64,000 nt of DNA from DASRHT01 sp035650355 (GTDB lineage Bacteria; Chloroflexota; Ktedonobacteria; Ktedonobacterales; Ktedonobacteraceae): NCBI GenBank assembly GCA_035650355.1, contig DASRHT010000012.1:62001-126000 (forward strand). The letters are read 5' to 3'. The notes beneath the pieces were generated by a model, which saw nothing but the letters and a program-made list of their open reading frames with translations, made no database searches and was not told the DNA's origin. Below are positions 34,086-42,703 of the stretch, in pieces. Made by a program: the position numbers and the translations under genes. The first letter of the stretch is position 1. Each line of letters opens with the position of its first letter.

Positions 34086-35813
34086 CTAATCTTTGACAGG
34101 ATCGGTCACCCTGACGACAAGCTTCCCTTGCTTATCTTTGCGGATGCGAATATTCTTTACCCATGCCTGATCCATTTGCGGATAATCGGCCCGGTAATGC
34201 GCTCCTCGGCTCTCTTTGCGCTCTAGAGCTGCGAGGATGATTACCTCTGCCGTTTTCAGCATATCCTGGATTTCCAGGCACGCCTGGACCTGCTGCTCGT
34301 CGGCGGCCACAAGATGCTGTGACTCAACCTGTAGCTGTTTAATCTCTCGCAGGGCGTTTTCCAGGTGCGCGGCATCTCTGATAATGCCAACGTCGTTCCA
34401 CATCACGGCCTTGATGCGTCCTAGCATGTCTGCCGGAGCTGGCCCATTCTGGCGCTGGCGAAATGCTTCAATGTGTCGCACTTCTGCACCGATAATCTGC
34501 GGATCAATCTGCACCGGCAGGTTTTGCTTAACATATTCGGCTGCACGGATGCCGGCGCGTCGCCCGAAGACCTGGCCCTCTGCTAGCGAATTTCCGCCGA
34601 GACGATTGGCCCCGTGAACGCTGGTCGTGACCTCACCAACGGCGAAGAGCCCCTTTACCCCCGTCTCGCCCCACTCGTTGATCGCATAGCCACCCATCAT
34701 ATGATGCATGGAGGGCGTGATCTCCATCATCTGCTTGCGAATGTCGATCCCCACCTCCATATGGGCTGCGAAGACGTCGGGGACCAGCTTTTCGGCCTTG
34801 CCCTCTTCCCAATGCGTTGTGTCCAGGTAGACCGCGCCATGCTCCGTTCCCCGCCCCTCGGCGATCTCCTGGTAGATCGCTCGCGTCACCTCGTCGCGCC
34901 CGGCCAGTTCAAGACGCTGGGGCTGGTAACGCTGCATAAAACGCTCCCCATTCTTATTTTTGAGGATACCGCCGTTGCCTCTGACCTTCTCAGTCACCAG
35001 GGTGCCGCGCTTCTCGGGCGGATACGCCATGCCTGTGGGGTGAAACTGCACCATCTCCATATCGACCAGCTCGGCCCCCACGTCAAGCGCCCAGGCATAG
35101 CCCTCGCCCGTATTACTTGGCGCATTGGTATTGATCTTGTACATATTGCCACCCCCGCCCGTTGCCACAATCGTCGCCTTTGCCTGCACGACCTTGTAAG
35201 CTCCCGTTCGATTATCGATCAGGAAAGCCCCAACTACCCTGTCTCCCTGCTTGAGCAGACGCGCAACATAATGGTATTCCAGGAAGGGAATGTGCAGCCG
35301 CTCAACTTCGGCCAGCAGCCCCTGCATCATCTCGCGCCCGGTATAATCGCCAGCGCATAAATTCAGCGGCGCGGACTGCTTGCCTCCAGCCCACACAAAA
35401 TACGAGCCATCGGGCAAGCGATCAAACTTCACGCCGTAGTTCTCCAGATCATGGATGCGGTCAGGCATCTCTTCGGCAAAGATCCTGGCAAGTTTATAAT
35501 TATTGATATACCAGCCGCCGTTAACCGTATCCTCAAAATGCATCTGCGGCGTCGCGGGCTCCTTCATTGCCACATTGAGGCCGCCCATCGCCCAGCCCGT
35601 ATGAGCATCCTTCAAAAACTCCTTCGCCACCACCAGAACCCTTGCCCCTCGCTGCCTTGAAATTCCGCCAGCCAACGCTGCTGACGCGCTAGCTTCGCTC
35701 AGGCTGGCGGAAAGGCGTTTCGTCGCCTCAATCGCCGCCCTCAACCCCGAGCCGCCCGAACCAATAATTAAGATATCCGTCTCTATCGTCTCAACATTTG
35801 CATGCGTTGTCAT
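34086..35813 (-). CDS. Fumarate reductase/succinate dehydrogenase-type flavoprotein in the pyr operon
   Basis: About 575 aa. N-terminal FAD motif DILIIGSGGSGLRAAIEATK, covalent-FAD-type His in HTGWAMGGLNVAM, VQFHPTGMAYPPEKRGTLVT, active-site HHMMGGYAINEWGETGVKGL and LGGNSLAEGQVFGRRAG, with a C-terminal helical domain. This is the FrdA/SdhA family, and the His argues against L-aspartate oxidase. No iron-sulfur or membrane subunit is adjacent. It lies between carB and pyrC, where other organisms keep pyrD, so a role in the dihydroorotate oxidation step or in recycling fumarate is possible but unproven. Residues about 34-50 (SASLSEASASAALAGGISRQ region) come from an in-frame palindrome. Confidence 0.88.
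   Translation of the reverse strand: MTTHANVETIETDILIIGSGGSGLRAAIEATKRLSASLSEASASAALAGGISRQRGARVLVVAKEFLKDAHTGWAMGGLNVAMKEPATPQMHFEDTVNGGWYINNYKLARIFAEEMPDRIHDLENYGVKFDRLPDGSYFVWAGGKQSAPLNLCAGDYTGREMMQGLLAEVERLHIPFLEYHYVARLLKQGDRVVGAFLIDNRTGAYKVVQAKATIVATGGGGNMYKINTNAPSNTGEGYAWALDVGAELVDMEMVQFHPTGMAYPPEKRGTLVTEKVRGNGGILKNKNGERFMQRYQPQRLELAGRDEVTRAIYQEIAEGRGTEHGAVYLDTTHWEEGKAEKLVPDVFAAHMEVGIDIRKQMMEITPSMHHMMGGYAINEWGETGVKGLFAVGEVTTSVHGANRLGGNSLAEGQVFGRRAGIRAAEYVKQNLPVQIDPQIIGAEVRHIEAFRQRQNGPAPADMLGRIKAVMWNDVGIIRDAAHLENALREIKQLQVESQHLVAADEQQVQACLEIQDMLKTAEVIILAALERKESRGAHYRADYPQMDQAWVKNIRIRKDKQGKLVVRVTDPVKD
35663..35712 (-). repeat. Palindromic repeat inside the flavoprotein gene (family 3)
   Basis: Perfect 11-bp arms TTCCGCCAGCC (35663-35673) and GGCTGGCGGAA (35702-35712) surround 28 bp. 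It is translated in frame near the N-terminus between the first helix and the RVLVVAKE strand of the FAD domain, lengthening that loop. Confidence 0.75.
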
Positions 35814-35829
35814 ATAAGGCTCCTTTCTC

Positions 35830-35968
35830 GCATTTCGTATCGATCAGGGCAAGCGCAAGGCCCCCACCTCTCCCTACCCTTCCCCTTGCCCCTACGCCTC
35901 TTGCATTTCGTATCGATCAGGGCAAGCGCAAGGCCCCCACCTCTCCCTACCCTTCCCCTTGCCCCTAC
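35830..35968. repeat. Tandem duplication, 73-bp unit, upstream of the flavoprotein gene
   Basis: The unit starting GCATTTCGTATCGATCAGGG occurs at 35830 and again at 35903, identical over 66 bp to CCCCTAC. It fills most of the gap to carB. It could be a recent slippage or repeat insertion; effect on expression unknown. Confidence 0.85.
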
Positions 35969-35996
35969 CGTTCATCTTTGCTACCAGACATTACCC

Positions 35997-38900
35997 CTAC
36001 GAATATTCATTCCATGCGTTAATGGGCAGCGTGGCAAGGTTTTTCTCGGCAATCGCCTTGATAAAGAGGCGGGCCTGCTTGATTTTGGTGAAGAGAGGCA
36101 CATTATGATCTACGGCGTAACGTCGCATAGCGTAATCATCGTCAACTTCTTTTTTAATAAACTGGTCTACAATATTGATAGCCAGATCGATCTTGTTGTC
36201 ACGGAAGTAGGTCAGGACATTGGGCGTGCGCTGCTCGTGTATTTTGTAGAGCATCGTGGCTTCAATACCATGAGATTGTAAGAACGCGCATGTTTTAGCC
36301 GTGGCATACAGTGGAATATGCAGTTTGCTGAGCAGCCTGGCGCTCTCCAGAAACTTCTCCTTCTTCTCCTGCCCACCCAGGCTGATAAAAACGCCTTTTT
36401 GCGGGATGCGCCCCCCCGTCGCAAGAATGGCTTTCAAATAGGCTTCCTCCACATCATCGCCAAAACAGGCCACCTCTCCCGTTGACGCCATCTCGACCCG
36501 CAACACAGGATCAGCTCCAGTAAGGCGCGAGAACGAAAATTGCGGCGCCTTCACCGCGGTAAACGCCAGTTCCGGCATCTGCACCGGTTGGACATTCGGG
36601 GTCCGCTGGATCGCATCCGCAAAAAGCGCGTCAACAAAGAGTTCCATGAAGTTGATGCCGGTCACTTTCGAGATGAAGGGGAAGGTACGCGAGGCCCTCA
36701 GATTGACCTCGATGACATAGACCTGGTTATCCTTCGCCAGAAACTGCATGTTGAACGGACCCGTAATATTGAGCGCCCCGGCAATGGCATACCCAACTTC
36801 CTCTATTCTGCCTTTTGTCTCGGCATTGAGCGTCTGCGGCGGCAGGACTATCGTGGCATCGCCGGAATGCACGCCTGCATTCTCGATGTGTTCTGAGATG
36901 ACAAAAGCTTTGATCTCGCCATGTTGCGCCACGGCATCCAGCTCGACCTCCTTGACCTTCTCAAGAAACTTCGTCACCGTCACGGGATGCTCCGGCGAAA
37001 CTGCCGCCGCCTCCCTGGTATATTGCTCCAGCTCCTCCTGCGTATTGCAGATATTCATGGCGCTGCCCGAAAGCACATAGGAAGGTCTGACCAGCACGGG
37101 ATAGCCCACGCGCTCGGCAAACTGGATCGCTTCGGCAATGTTGACAAATTTATCCCATGCCGGCTGGCGAATATCTAATGTGTCCAGCAATTTAGAAAAT
37201 TTACTGCGGTCCTCCGCCCGGTCAATATCGGTTGCATCCGTCCCCAGGATGCGCACGCCATAATTTTGCAAAGCTTTGGCTCGATTGTTCGGCGTCTGCC
37301 CACCTACCGAGACGATCACGCCATAAGGTAATTCAAATTCACACACGTCAGCGATACGCTCAAACGTCAATTCTTCAAAGTACAGGCGATCAGAGGTGTC
37401 ATAATCGGTAGATACTGTCTCAGGATTGCAATTTATGACAATAGAGCGTTTATGATATTTTTTGAGCGCATCCACGGTGCTCACACACGTCCAGTCAAAT
37501 TCGACCGACGAGCCAATACGGTAAGGGCCAGATCCCAGGATTACCACACCATCTCCCCGCAAAGGCTCTATATCATGATGCTGAGCGTTATAGGTCATAT
37601 ACAAATAGTTGGTCTCAGATGGGAACTCGGCTGCCAACGTGTCAATCTGAAAGATCCAGGGCGTTATCCCCAGTTTCTTCCGTAGCGATCTGATAGCCAG
37701 CCCCGTCTGGCCTGTTAACTCACCAATACGCTTGTCGGATACCCCCCTTTGCTTCAAAGCGAGCAGATTGGCCGCCGAGAGATCCTGGCTCCTCCTGAGA
37801 TCCTCCTCAATGTCCACGATATGCTTGATGCGCTGCAAAAACCAGGAGTCGATGCCTGTAATGACGGCAATCTCTTCTACCGCAATGCCGTGACGCATCG
37901 CCAGGGGTAGCGCAAACATGCGTTTAGGCGTGGGCGTATAAAGGTATTTATCAATACTATCTTGCCGACGAGGGTCTTCCTCACTGACAGACGTAGGGGC
38001 AATCCCTCGCGGTTGCCCTGTCCCTACCGCTCCTATAGCTGGAGAAATATCAAGATCAGCCCCGTTCGCAAATACCTTTTCGGAAGTGGCCCCTTCAAAA
38101 TCCAGGTCCAGCATGCGGATAGCTTTTTGATAGGCTTCCTCGAAGGTGCGGCCAATGCCCATCACCTCGCCGACCGATTTCATGCCGGTGCCAATCGTCT
38201 CATCCACCCCTTTGAACTTCTCAAGGTCCCAGCGTGGGATCTTCACCACTACATAATCGAGGCTAGGCTCGAAGCAGGCTCGCGTCACGCCTGTGATCCT
38301 GTTGGTAAGCTCCGTCAGCCCATAGCCCAGCGCCAGTTTTGCAGCGACGTACGCCAGTGGATAGCCCGTCGCTTTACTGGCGAGGGCGGAGCTACGCGAG
38401 AGGCGTGCATTGACTTCTATCACATAATACGCGGAAGTTCTGGGGTTAAGGGCAAATTGCACATTACACTCCCCCACAATGCCCAGGCTTCTGACGATGG
38501 TGATCGCGGCGGTGCGCAGCATATGATATTCGTGGTTGGTCAGCGTCTGGCTGGGAGCAATTACAATCGATTCACCGGTATGGATGCCCAGCGGGTCCAT
38601 ATTCTCCATATTACAGACGGTAATGCAGTTATCATAGCCATCGCGCACAACCTCGTACTCGACCTCTTTGAAGTGGTGGAGATACTGCTCAACCAACACC
38701 TGCGGAGCGAATGCGAGCGCGCCATTAACGATAGCCTCCAGTTCCTGCACATTCTGGGCAATACCCGACCCCTGCCCACCCAGCGCAAAACCGGCGCGCA
38801 CCATCACCGGAAAGCCCAACGCCTCCCCTATGCGCATGGCCTCCGCCAGCGTTACCGCGCTCCTGCTCTGAGGCGTTGGGATATCGATGCCATGTAAATG

Positions 38901-39320
38901 CTGCGCAAACTCCTGCCGGTCTTCGGTGAGGATAATGGCGGAAATGGGTGTCCCTAAAATCTGGACCCCGTACCTCTCCAGCACGCCCGTACGGTACAGC
39001 TCAATGCCACAGTTGAGCGCCGTCTGACCTCCGAAGGAGAGCAGGATACCGTCGGGCCGCTCTTTGGCGATGATCTTCTCCACAAAGAAAGCCGTCACGG
39101 GTAAAAAGTAGACCTGGTCCGCCAGCAGCTTGGAGGTCTGAATGGTGGCAATATTGGGATTGACCAGGACGGTCGAGATGCCCTCCTCGCGCAACGCCTT
39201 GAGCGCCTGCGAACCGGAATAGTCAAACTCGCCCGATTGCCCTATCTTCAACGCCCCTGCCCCCAATACCAACACTTTCTTAATGTGGGCAGCGGCAAAG
39301 CTTGCATGTACCTGCTCCAT
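35997..39320 (-). CDS. carB: Carbamoyl-phosphate synthase, large subunit
   Basis: The 1107-aa protein is full length with two homologous halves, each with a preATP-grasp and ATP-grasp domain (KKVLVLGAGALKIGQSGEFD and GVVILGSGPYRIGSSVEFDW), and a C-terminal allosteric MGS-like domain (KIDLAINIVDQ). It makes carbamoyl phosphate from ammonia passed by CarA, bicarbonate and 2 ATP. Residues about 432-443 (VGTGQPRGIAPT) are encoded by a palindromic repeat placed in the oligomerisation region that follows the first ATP-grasp domain. The start follows the carA stop by one base, so the two are coupled. Confidence 0.97.
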   Translation of the reverse strand: MEQVHASFAAAHIKKVLVLGAGALKIGQSGEFDYSGSQALKALREEGISTVLVNPNIATIQTSKLLADQVYFLPVTAFFVEKIIAKERPDGILLSFGGQTALNCGIELYRTGVLERYGVQILGTPISAIILTEDRQEFAQHLHGIDIPTPQSRSAVTLAEAMRIGEALGFPVMVRAGFALGGQGSGIAQNVQELEAIVNGALAFAPQVLVEQYLHHFKEVEYEVVRDGYDNCITVCNMENMDPLGIHTGESIVIAPSQTLTNHEYHMLRTAAITIVRSLGIVGECNVQFALNPRTSAYYVIEVNARLSRSSALASKATGYPLAYVAAKLALGYGLTELTNRITGVTRACFEPSLDYVVVKIPRWDLEKFKGVDETIGTGMKSVGEVMGIGRTFEEAYQKAIRMLDLDFEGATSEKVFANGADLDISPAIGAVGTGQPRGIAPTSVSEEDPRRQDSIDKYLYTPTPKRMFALPLAMRHGIAVEEIAVITGIDSWFLQRIKHIVDIEEDLRRSQDLSAANLLALKQRGVSDKRIGELTGQTGLAIRSLRKKLGITPWIFQIDTLAAEFPSETNYLYMTYNAQHHDIEPLRGDGVVILGSGPYRIGSSVEFDWTCVSTVDALKKYHKRSIVINCNPETVSTDYDTSDRLYFEELTFERIADVCEFELPYGVIVSVGGQTPNNRAKALQNYGVRILGTDATDIDRAEDRSKFSKLLDTLDIRQPAWDKFVNIAEAIQFAERVGYPVLVRPSYVLSGSAMNICNTQEELEQYTREAAAVSPEHPVTVTKFLEKVKEVELDAVAQHGEIKAFVISEHIENAGVHSGDATIVLPPQTLNAETKGRIEEVGYAIAGALNITGPFNMQFLAKDNQVYVIEVNLRASRTFPFISKVTGINFMELFVDALFADAIQRTPNVQPVQMPELAFTAVKAPQFSFSRLTGADPVLRVEMASTGEVACFGDDVEEAYLKAILATGGRIPQKGVFISLGGQEKKEKFLESARLLSKLHIPLYATAKTCAFLQSHGIEATMLYKIHEQRTPNVLTYFRDNKIDLAINIVDQFIKKEVDDDYAMRRYAVDHNVPLFTKIKQARLFIKAIAEKNLATLPINAWNEYS
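37993..38027 (-). repeat. GTAGGGGC-family palindromic repeat inside carB (35 bp)
   Basis: Reads GTAGGGGCAATCCCTCGCGG then TTGCCCTGTCCCTAC, nearly the first half of the 76-bp copy at 32472. It is translated in frame in CarB (VGTGQPRGIAPT). Confidence 0.8.
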
Positions 39321-39321
39321 G

Positions 39322-40725
39322 TTAACGTCTTACCTCACTGTGGGGATGGCTGGGATCGGTCACGCAGGAGGGCTCTGCCGTGTGGGAGGGATCGGTCACG
39401 CCGGGGTGATTTATTGGGTCACGCGATAAATCGCGCCGGTCGCGATAAATCGAGACCCTACGGGTCTCCTTTCCTGCCCGGCATGCATCCAGGAAGTGAT
39501 CGAATAGCCATTCTGTGTCCATCGGGCCAGGGGTCGCCTCAGGATGGAATTGGACGGAGAAGAAGGGCTTGCTGCTATGGCGCATCCCTTCATTACTGCC
39601 ATCATTGGCGTTCACAAACCAGGGTTCAAAAGCGGGAGGCAACTTCTCAACCGCGAAACCGTGGTTCTGAGTGGTGATAAAGCAGCGTTTCGTTCCCTGC
39701 AACAGGCCTTCCTTGCCGCCCGCCGTAGCTCCCCGATTCATCGTGGGAGTGCTAGACGCGACAGCGGCGTTGGCGGGCGGCATTAAAAGACAAGGCTGAT
39801 TCTGGCTTCTATGCCCAAACTTGAGCTTATAGGTGTCCCCACCAGCCGCCAGGGCCAGCAACTGGTGCCCCAGACAGATCCCCATCATCGGAATATCGCG
39901 CGCCAGAGCGGTTTTGATCGTCTCGATGGTCTTCTGCACCATCTTAGGGTTGCCCGGTCCATTGGAGATCAGAATGCCGTCAAAGGCAAAACTCTGCTCC
40001 GGCGCAAAAAGATCCCAATCCCAGGGAACCGTCACCACACTTACGTTTCTTGCAGTCAGGCAATGCTCAATATTGCGTTTGGCTCCGCAATCTATGAGGG
40101 CAATCGTCAGATCCCCATCTCCCCTTTTTGTTACCTGCCGCGTTGAGACTTTTGCGACCAGATTATCGTCATCGGGATTGTAGAAAGGAATATCGCTATC
40201 AAAGATTATTTTGCCCAGCATCGTGCCATGCTTGCGAATATGCTGAGTTAAAAAGCGTGTATCTTTAATTTCCAGAGCCGGAATCTTTTGCAGCTTGAGC
40301 CACGTATCCAGCTTCATCGTGCTTTGCGCGTGAGAAGGAGTATCAATATAGTCAGAAACAATCAGCGCGGCAACCTGGATTTTATTGCTTTCCCATAGCG
40401 ATGGCTCCGGCACTCCATAGTTGCCGATTATAGGATAGGTCATCGTCAGGATCTGGCCCGCGAAAGATGCATCGGTCAGAGCCTCTGGATAGCCAACCAT
40501 GCCGGTACTGAAAACGACTTCTCCCGAGACCGCCTCTTCATAGCCAAAGGAAGTGCCTGCAAATGCAGTTCCATCCTCCAGTACCAGTGTTGCCTTTCGC
40601 GACGTCTCCTTTAGCAGCAGGTCGCCACCATCAGCATATGCCTCGGCTGGTAAGCTATGCCGTACGGCATGGTTTTCAAGGCGTTTTTCAACAAGAATGT
40701 TATTATCAATGGCAACGTTTTTCAT
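39322..40725 (-). CDS. carA: Carbamoyl-phosphate synthase, small (glutaminase) subunit
   Basis: About 467 aa, longer than the usual 360-380. It has the CarA N-domain (FSTGMVGYPEALTDASFAGQ) and a class I glutaminase with the nucleophile in MMGICLGHQLLALAAGG and His/Glu in FSVQFHPEATPGPMDT. It supplies ammonia to CarB. Two additions explain the length: residues about 315-337, between GDTYKLKFGHR and CFITTQNHGFAVE, come from a 67-bp palindromic repeat. A C-terminal tail of about 35 residues after FLDACRAG (including VTDPSH twice) is read from repeated DNA, including the unit GCGATAAATCG. Confidence 0.95.
   Translation of the reverse strand: MKNVAIDNNILVEKRLENHAVRHSLPAEAYADGGDLLLKETSRKATLVLEDGTAFAGTSFGYEEAVSGEVVFSTGMVGYPEALTDASFAGQILTMTYPIIGNYGVPEPSLWESNKIQVAALIVSDYIDTPSHAQSTMKLDTWLKLQKIPALEIKDTRFLTQHIRKHGTMLGKIIFDSDIPFYNPDDDNLVAKVSTRQVTKRGDGDLTIALIDCGAKRNIEHCLTARNVSVVTVPWDWDLFAPEQSFAFDGILISNGPGNPKMVQKTIETIKTALARDIPMMGICLGHQLLALAAGGDTYKLKFGHRSQNQPCLLMPPANAAVASSTPTMNRGATAGGKEGLLQGTKRCFITTQNHGFAVEKLPPAFEPWFVNANDGSNEGMRHSSKPFFSVQFHPEATPGPMDTEWLFDHFLDACRAGKETRRVSIYRDRRDLSRDPINHPGVTDPSHTAEPSCVTDPSHPHSEVRR
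39715..39781 (-). repeat. Palindromic repeat inside carA (family 2, 67 bp)
   Basis: GCCGCCCGCC (39715-39724) and GGCGGGCGGC (39772-39781) are perfect 10-bp arms. The interior 39725-39749 matches, inverted, the intergenic copy at 25446-25470 with one mismatch. It is translated in frame (STPTMNRGATAGG) within the glutaminase domain. Confidence 0.85.
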
Positions 40726-40768
40726 TGACGCTGATCCCTTTCAACAATATTTTCAATTACGCTTTCCC

Positions 40769-40863
40769 TCGTGCATTTCGACTTGACATCCTGGGGTAGA
40801 GCATGTATAGTATTCCCCAATGGATGCGGCGAAAGGGCATGGCTAGCTCAACCCGCTTGAGGG
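40769..40863 (-). repeat. Spacer repeat R2 (pyrB 3' end and pyrB-carA spacer)
   Basis: Counterpart of 33984-34079. It includes the last four codons of pyrB. On the plus strand it also contains TTGACA (40783-40788), 17 bp, TATAGT (40806-40811), a good promoter match that would read antisense into pyrB. Confidence 0.6.
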
Positions 40864-41849
40864 TACTGCAATAATACTAACGCCAGTAATGCCATCCGCG
40901 TATACAAGCCATTTCTAATCTGTGAACGCAGATAGACTGCCCGCTCGTCCGCATCAACCGCCGGATCTACCGAGTCCACGCGTGGCAGCGGGTCCATCAG
41001 GATCATATCTTTGCTGGCATATGCATTGAGCAATTGCGGCGTCGCCACAAAAGTATTCCTGGCGATGTCCTGATACTCTTCGAGGGAGGCAAAACGCTCT
41101 TTCTGCACCCGCGTCCAGTACCAGAAATGACAATCCCGCGGAATATCTTGCTCCTTACTTATTTCCACGATCTTCACTCCCCTTCCGCTCAAAAAAACGA
41201 AGTCGTCTCTGCTCAATCGCAGTTGCGGCAAGGAGAGAAGATAGACGGTATTGCCGCTAAAGAGCGAGAGCCCCCGCAGCAACGAATGCATCGTGCGGCT
41301 ATTGAGCGGATCGCCAACCAGCAGACCTGTAAGATTATCCAGGCGGCCAAAGCGTTCATAGAGCGTATAGAGGTCGAGCAACGTCTGCGTTGGATGCTCG
41401 TTATTGCCATCGCCGGCGTTAATCAGCGGTATCGTTTCAGCAGCATCCGCCGCCCTTTGCGCAGCGCCGGAAGTGCGGTGGCGCAGCACAATCGCATCGG
41501 AATACGCCTCTAGCACGCGAATGGTATCCTCAAAAGATTCCCCTTTATAAATAGAGGCGGTCGTCTCTGGATTCTGCATCTCAACCGTCTGGCCGCCCAG
41601 TCGCTTGACTGCCGCAGCAAACGAGGCGAAGGTGCGGCTGGAAGGCTCAAAAAATAGCAGCGATATAATATGGCCTGCCAGCAACTGTGAAGGCTCTTTG
41701 TTCAGCGCTATTTGCTTCATTTCGCGCGTTACGTTGAACAACAGACGAAGATCAGCGGCGGAAAACTGCTCCAGAGAAATAATATCTTTCCCGGCGAAGT
41801 CGCCATTGATCCTGCTTAATGAATTAGTAGCCGATGTCACCTGATGCAT
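40848..41849 (-). CDS. pyrB: Aspartate carbamoyltransferase, catalytic subunit
   Basis: The 333-aa protein has the carbamoyl-phosphate site FFEPSSRTFASFAAA, HRTSGAAQ, NAGDGNNEHPTQTLLDLYTL, and the aspartate-side loop MDPLPRVDSVDPAVDADERA. The carbamoyl-phosphate motif reads SSRTFASF where S-T/S-R-T-R-x-S-F is usual, that is Phe in place of the last Arg, worth noting. It makes N-carbamoyl-aspartate. GGAGG before the ATG supports the start. First gene of the operon. No pyrI regulatory subunit or pyrR is seen. Confidence 0.95.
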   Translation of the reverse strand: MHQVTSATNSLSRINGDFAGKDIISLEQFSAADLRLLFNVTREMKQIALNKEPSQLLAGHIISLLFFEPSSRTFASFAAAVKRLGGQTVEMQNPETTASIYKGESFEDTIRVLEAYSDAIVLRHRTSGAAQRAADAAETIPLINAGDGNNEHPTQTLLDLYTLYERFGRLDNLTGLLVGDPLNSRTMHSLLRGLSLFSGNTVYLLSLPQLRLSRDDFVFLSGRGVKIVEISKEQDIPRDCHFWYWTRVQKERFASLEEYQDIARNTFVATPQLLNAYASKDMILMDPLPRVDSVDPAVDADERAVYLRSQIRNGLYTRMALLALVLLQYPQAG

Positions 41850-42021
41850 AAAAGAGCCTCCAAGCTGTCCAACGACCTCTTCTCGTTGGTGAATGTTAAG
41901 CCAATTATTACTTCTCCAGTAAAACTTCTATAATATTTGCTCATGATAGCCGGTTGACAGGTCATCCTTTTCTTCCTTCCTGGATAGAAAGGGAGCGGAT
42001 CTGGGAACAGGCCCAACAGGC

Positions 42022-42062
42022 AAAAAAAAATTCCTCACCCCTGAATCGGTGGGGGTGAGGAA
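42022..42062 (-). terminator. Leader terminator of the pyr operon (candidate attenuator)
   Basis: On the minus strand, TTCCTCACCCC's complement GGGGTGAGGAA pairs over 11 perfect base pairs around a 10-nt loop, followed directly by nine U (42022-42030). It lies between the operon promoter and pyrB. A second hairpin (42059-42075, GGAAGAG-ATT-CTCTTCC) overlaps the base of its stem by four bases, so the two could exclude each other. Confidence 0.8.
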
Positions 42063-42227
42063 GAGAATCTCTTCCAGATAATGGCACCTGGGCCATCGGG
42101 AAAAACGGTGAAACAACCCATCTGCGGCGTTGTTACCTGTATTATCAGTATCCAGTGCTTTAAGCCCATGAAGATGCCGTGCCTTTTCCAATCTCTGGTT
42201 CGTTTGGGAATGCTTCAAATTGTTAAA

Positions 42228-42256
42228 ATTATACGCCCTGATTTCCTAAAAGTCAA
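42228..42256 (-). promoter_or_regulatory. Promoter of the pyr operon
   Basis: On the minus strand TTGACT (42251-42256), 17 bp, TATAAT (42228-42233), an almost ideal housekeeping-sigma promoter. It gives a leader of about 370 nt ahead of pyrB, passing the terminator at 42062-42022. The word CCAGAGATTGGAAAAGG in that leader recalls a PyrR-type binding loop but the match is loose. Confidence 0.8.
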
Positions 42257-42294
42257 GGCAAATTTCACCTTCGCAAAAAATCCCTCGCCATAGC

Positions 42295-42337
42295 ATGAGG
42301 AGCAGTACTCTTTGGGGTAAGTAGTACTGCTCCTCAT
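42295..42337. repeat. Strong inverted repeat between the pyr promoter and the LanB promoter
   Basis: ATGAGGAGCAGTACT and AGTACTGCTCCTCAT are perfect 15-bp arms around 13 bp. There is no U-run at either side, so an operator or a processed RNA hairpin is likelier than a terminator. The AT-rich stretch that follows (42400-42530) has no gene. Confidence 0.65.
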
Positions 42338-42530
42338 ACTCGATGCAGACCAGAAGGAGACCACCCCCTGGTTCAGTTAAAAGAGTAGCAGGAAAATTTT
42401 GTCTTGTCAATACAAAAATATATTTTTTCTTAGAATATTATTTAATATTTTCCTATCTTAATATCAATTTTATACGATCAAAATTAGTGATTACCAAAAT
42501 ATTAAATTTTAGAGTAAGTAGCAGATTACC

Positions 42531-42559
42531 TTGACGAACCTCTTCTTCTTTTTTATACT
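42531..42559 (+). promoter_or_regulatory. Promoter of the LanB-like gene
   Basis: TTGACG (42531-42536), 17 bp, TATACT (42554-42559), with a very AT-rich stretch just upstream that could act as an UP element. The gene starts about 145 bp further on. Confidence 0.65.
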
Positions 42560-42703
42560 TGAGTATGTAAGACTTGAATACGTTTTTACAGGTGCCTTCT
42601 ACTTTTCACCCATCAAAAACTGTTCGAGGGCGACCTCTCAAGAGGAGAGATTTTTTGCTATCATCGACGCAAGACACCTGCTCACATACATGAGGGCACA
42701 CTG

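Noticed and set aside
42295..42337. Perfect 15-bp hairpin read as a terminator
   Set aside because: No U-run follows on either strand, so it was listed only as an inverted repeat.
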